Source of the DNA: Vavraia culicis subsp. floridensis | Lineage: Eukaryota > Microsporidia > Pleistophoridae | DNA: 64,000 nt | Reading direction: 5' to 3' | Assembly (NCBI RefSeq): GCF_000192795.1 | Contig: NW_007360609.1 | Coordinates: forward strand, 65,451 to 129,450 | The notes under the pieces: generated by a model | The model's database searches: none | Told to the model about the DNA's origin: nothing | What the model saw: the letters and a program-made list of their open reading frames with translations, nothing else | Position numbers and translations under genes: made by a program | Shown: one piece after another, positions 63,358 through 64,000 of the stretch | How positions within the stretch are numbered: position 1 is the first letter of the stretch | How the letters are laid out: the number at the start of each line of letters is the position of its first letter

Positions 63358-64000
63358 ATGTTAGCCGCGCTTCTTTGTTTAAAACACGGTTTGGGCATAT
63401 TTCTGGGCTGTAAGGTGTATGCAAGCAACTTGATGAAAGCTAACAGCCACAGCTACGATGAGATGCAACCTAAGAAATACCTGATGATCAACCAGTTCTG
63501 TAGAAAGGTCTGTTTTAAGCTTAAAAAGAAACCTTTGAACTTTGATACGGTTATTGATCAGGAAATATCCATGAAACAGAAGAAAGATGATGTTTTTAAC
63601 AATGTATCAACGTTCAAGCGAACGAAAGAGATACCAGATGATGTTAATGGGCACAAAAAGATAGAAAACAAGACTGGTATAAAACAAAAGTCGATAATTG
63701 CGCAGCTGAAAGATAAAATGCCTTATAAAGAAAAAATGAAGGATGTAAATAAAATATTGAAGGACAGAAATAGATTGGTGACACGATCTCGTGAAAATAC
63801 GGGAAAAATCAGTCTAAAAAAGCATATGAAAGGAGGTTATAACGCCGAAAACAAAGAATCCAGAGTATCTGGGAAAGAAGAACAAATAGATAATACCATG
63901 GTGTTTGATAGTGATTATAAGGATATCTTAAAACCAAAAGTTCATTTGGATGTGGTGGAATATGGCAAAAGCATTATTTCTGGCTCAAACACTAAACAAA
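63358..64000 (+). CDS. Lysine-rich protein with signal-like N-terminus (partial, runs off the end)
   Basis: ATG 63358 opens a frame with no stop to the end of the window (214 residues visible). The nearest in-frame upstream stop is TAA 63295-63297, and no other ATG intervenes. The N-terminus MLAALLCLKHGLGIFLGCKVYA is hydrophobic and could be a signal peptide or anchor. The rest is hydrophilic, rich in Lys, Asp, Asn and Ser, with KLKKK and SLKKHMKGG basic patches and no visible domain. Secretion is inferred from the N-terminus only, and no function can be given. Confidence 0.75.
   Translation, partial: MLAALLCLKHGLGIFLGCKVYASNLMKANSHSYDEMQPKKYLMINQFCRKVCFKLKKKPLNFDTVIDQEISMKQKKDDVFNNVSTFKRTKEIPDDVNGHKKIENKTGIKQKSIIAQLKDKMPYKEKMKDVNKILKDRNRLVTRSRENTGKISLKKHMKGGYNAENKESRVSGKEEQIDNTMVFDSDYKDILKPKVHLDVVEYGKSIISGSNTKQ

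Overview
The window looks like a contig from a microsporidian nuclear genome. The genes are eukaryotic, apparently intronless and shorter than yeast or animal counterparts. Most start codons have a CCC-type (or GGG-type) motif within about 30 bases upstream, the start signal known from Microsporidia. Gene content fits an intracellular parasite: Clf1, TAF1, TFIIA-gamma, condensin CAP-G, Rpn2, Gid2, deoxyhypusine hydroxylase and a P5A ATPase, alongside secreted or membrane proteins with no recognisable homologue. About 27 protein genes and one tRNA in 64 kb, with intergenic stretches up to 3 kb and decayed transposon pieces, suggest one of the larger, less compact genomes (Trachipleistophora/Vavraia-like). 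The genus is inference only.

Layout. 1-5.4 kb: the 3' end of an unknown gene, a 3 kb spacer, then an Hsp90 with features of ER Grp94. 5.4-11 kb: a decayed retroelement piece, a secreted glycerophosphodiester phosphodiesterase, a single-pass membrane protein and tRNA-Lys(CUU). 11-19 kb: P5A ATPase (Spf1 type), a modular Cys-rich membrane protein, and Clf1 interrupted by an assembly gap. 20-27 kb: an Mkt1-like pseudo-nuclease and TAF1 with one bromodomain. 28-36 kb: a small basic protein, a Rho-type GTPase, condensin CAP-G and deoxyhypusine hydroxylase. 37-42.7 kb: a Ser/acidic protein, a Sec1/Munc18 protein, TFIIA-gamma and an unknown gene. 43-52 kb is the accessory zone: two large unknown proteins with related 3' flanks, a decayed Helitron, and a frameshifted relative of the 16-kb Cys-rich protein. 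53-62 kb: Nup98-like nucleoporin, a short M16 peptidase homologue, Rpn2 and Gid2/Rmd5. 62-64 kb: coding-like debris and the start of a lysine-rich, possibly secreted protein that runs off the end.

Functional themes. Protein quality control: Grp94-like chaperone, P5A dislocase, Rpn2, Gid2. Transcription start: TAF1 and TFIIA-gamma. RNA processing, export and translation: Clf1, Nup98, Mkt1-like, deoxyhypusine hydroxylase. Secretion and polarity: Sec1/Munc18, Rho GTPase. The most novel material is lineage-specific: (a) a two-member family of modular Cys-rich single-pass proteins at 16 and 51 kb, one broken by a frameshift; (b) a three-copy C-terminus-plus-3'-flank repeat at 9, 43 and 47 kb, intact only at 47 kb; (c) relics of a Helitron and of a reverse-transcriptase-type element. 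Three runs of N (17403-17934, 46027-46061, 59925-60551) and one isolated N (34986) limit what can be said there.
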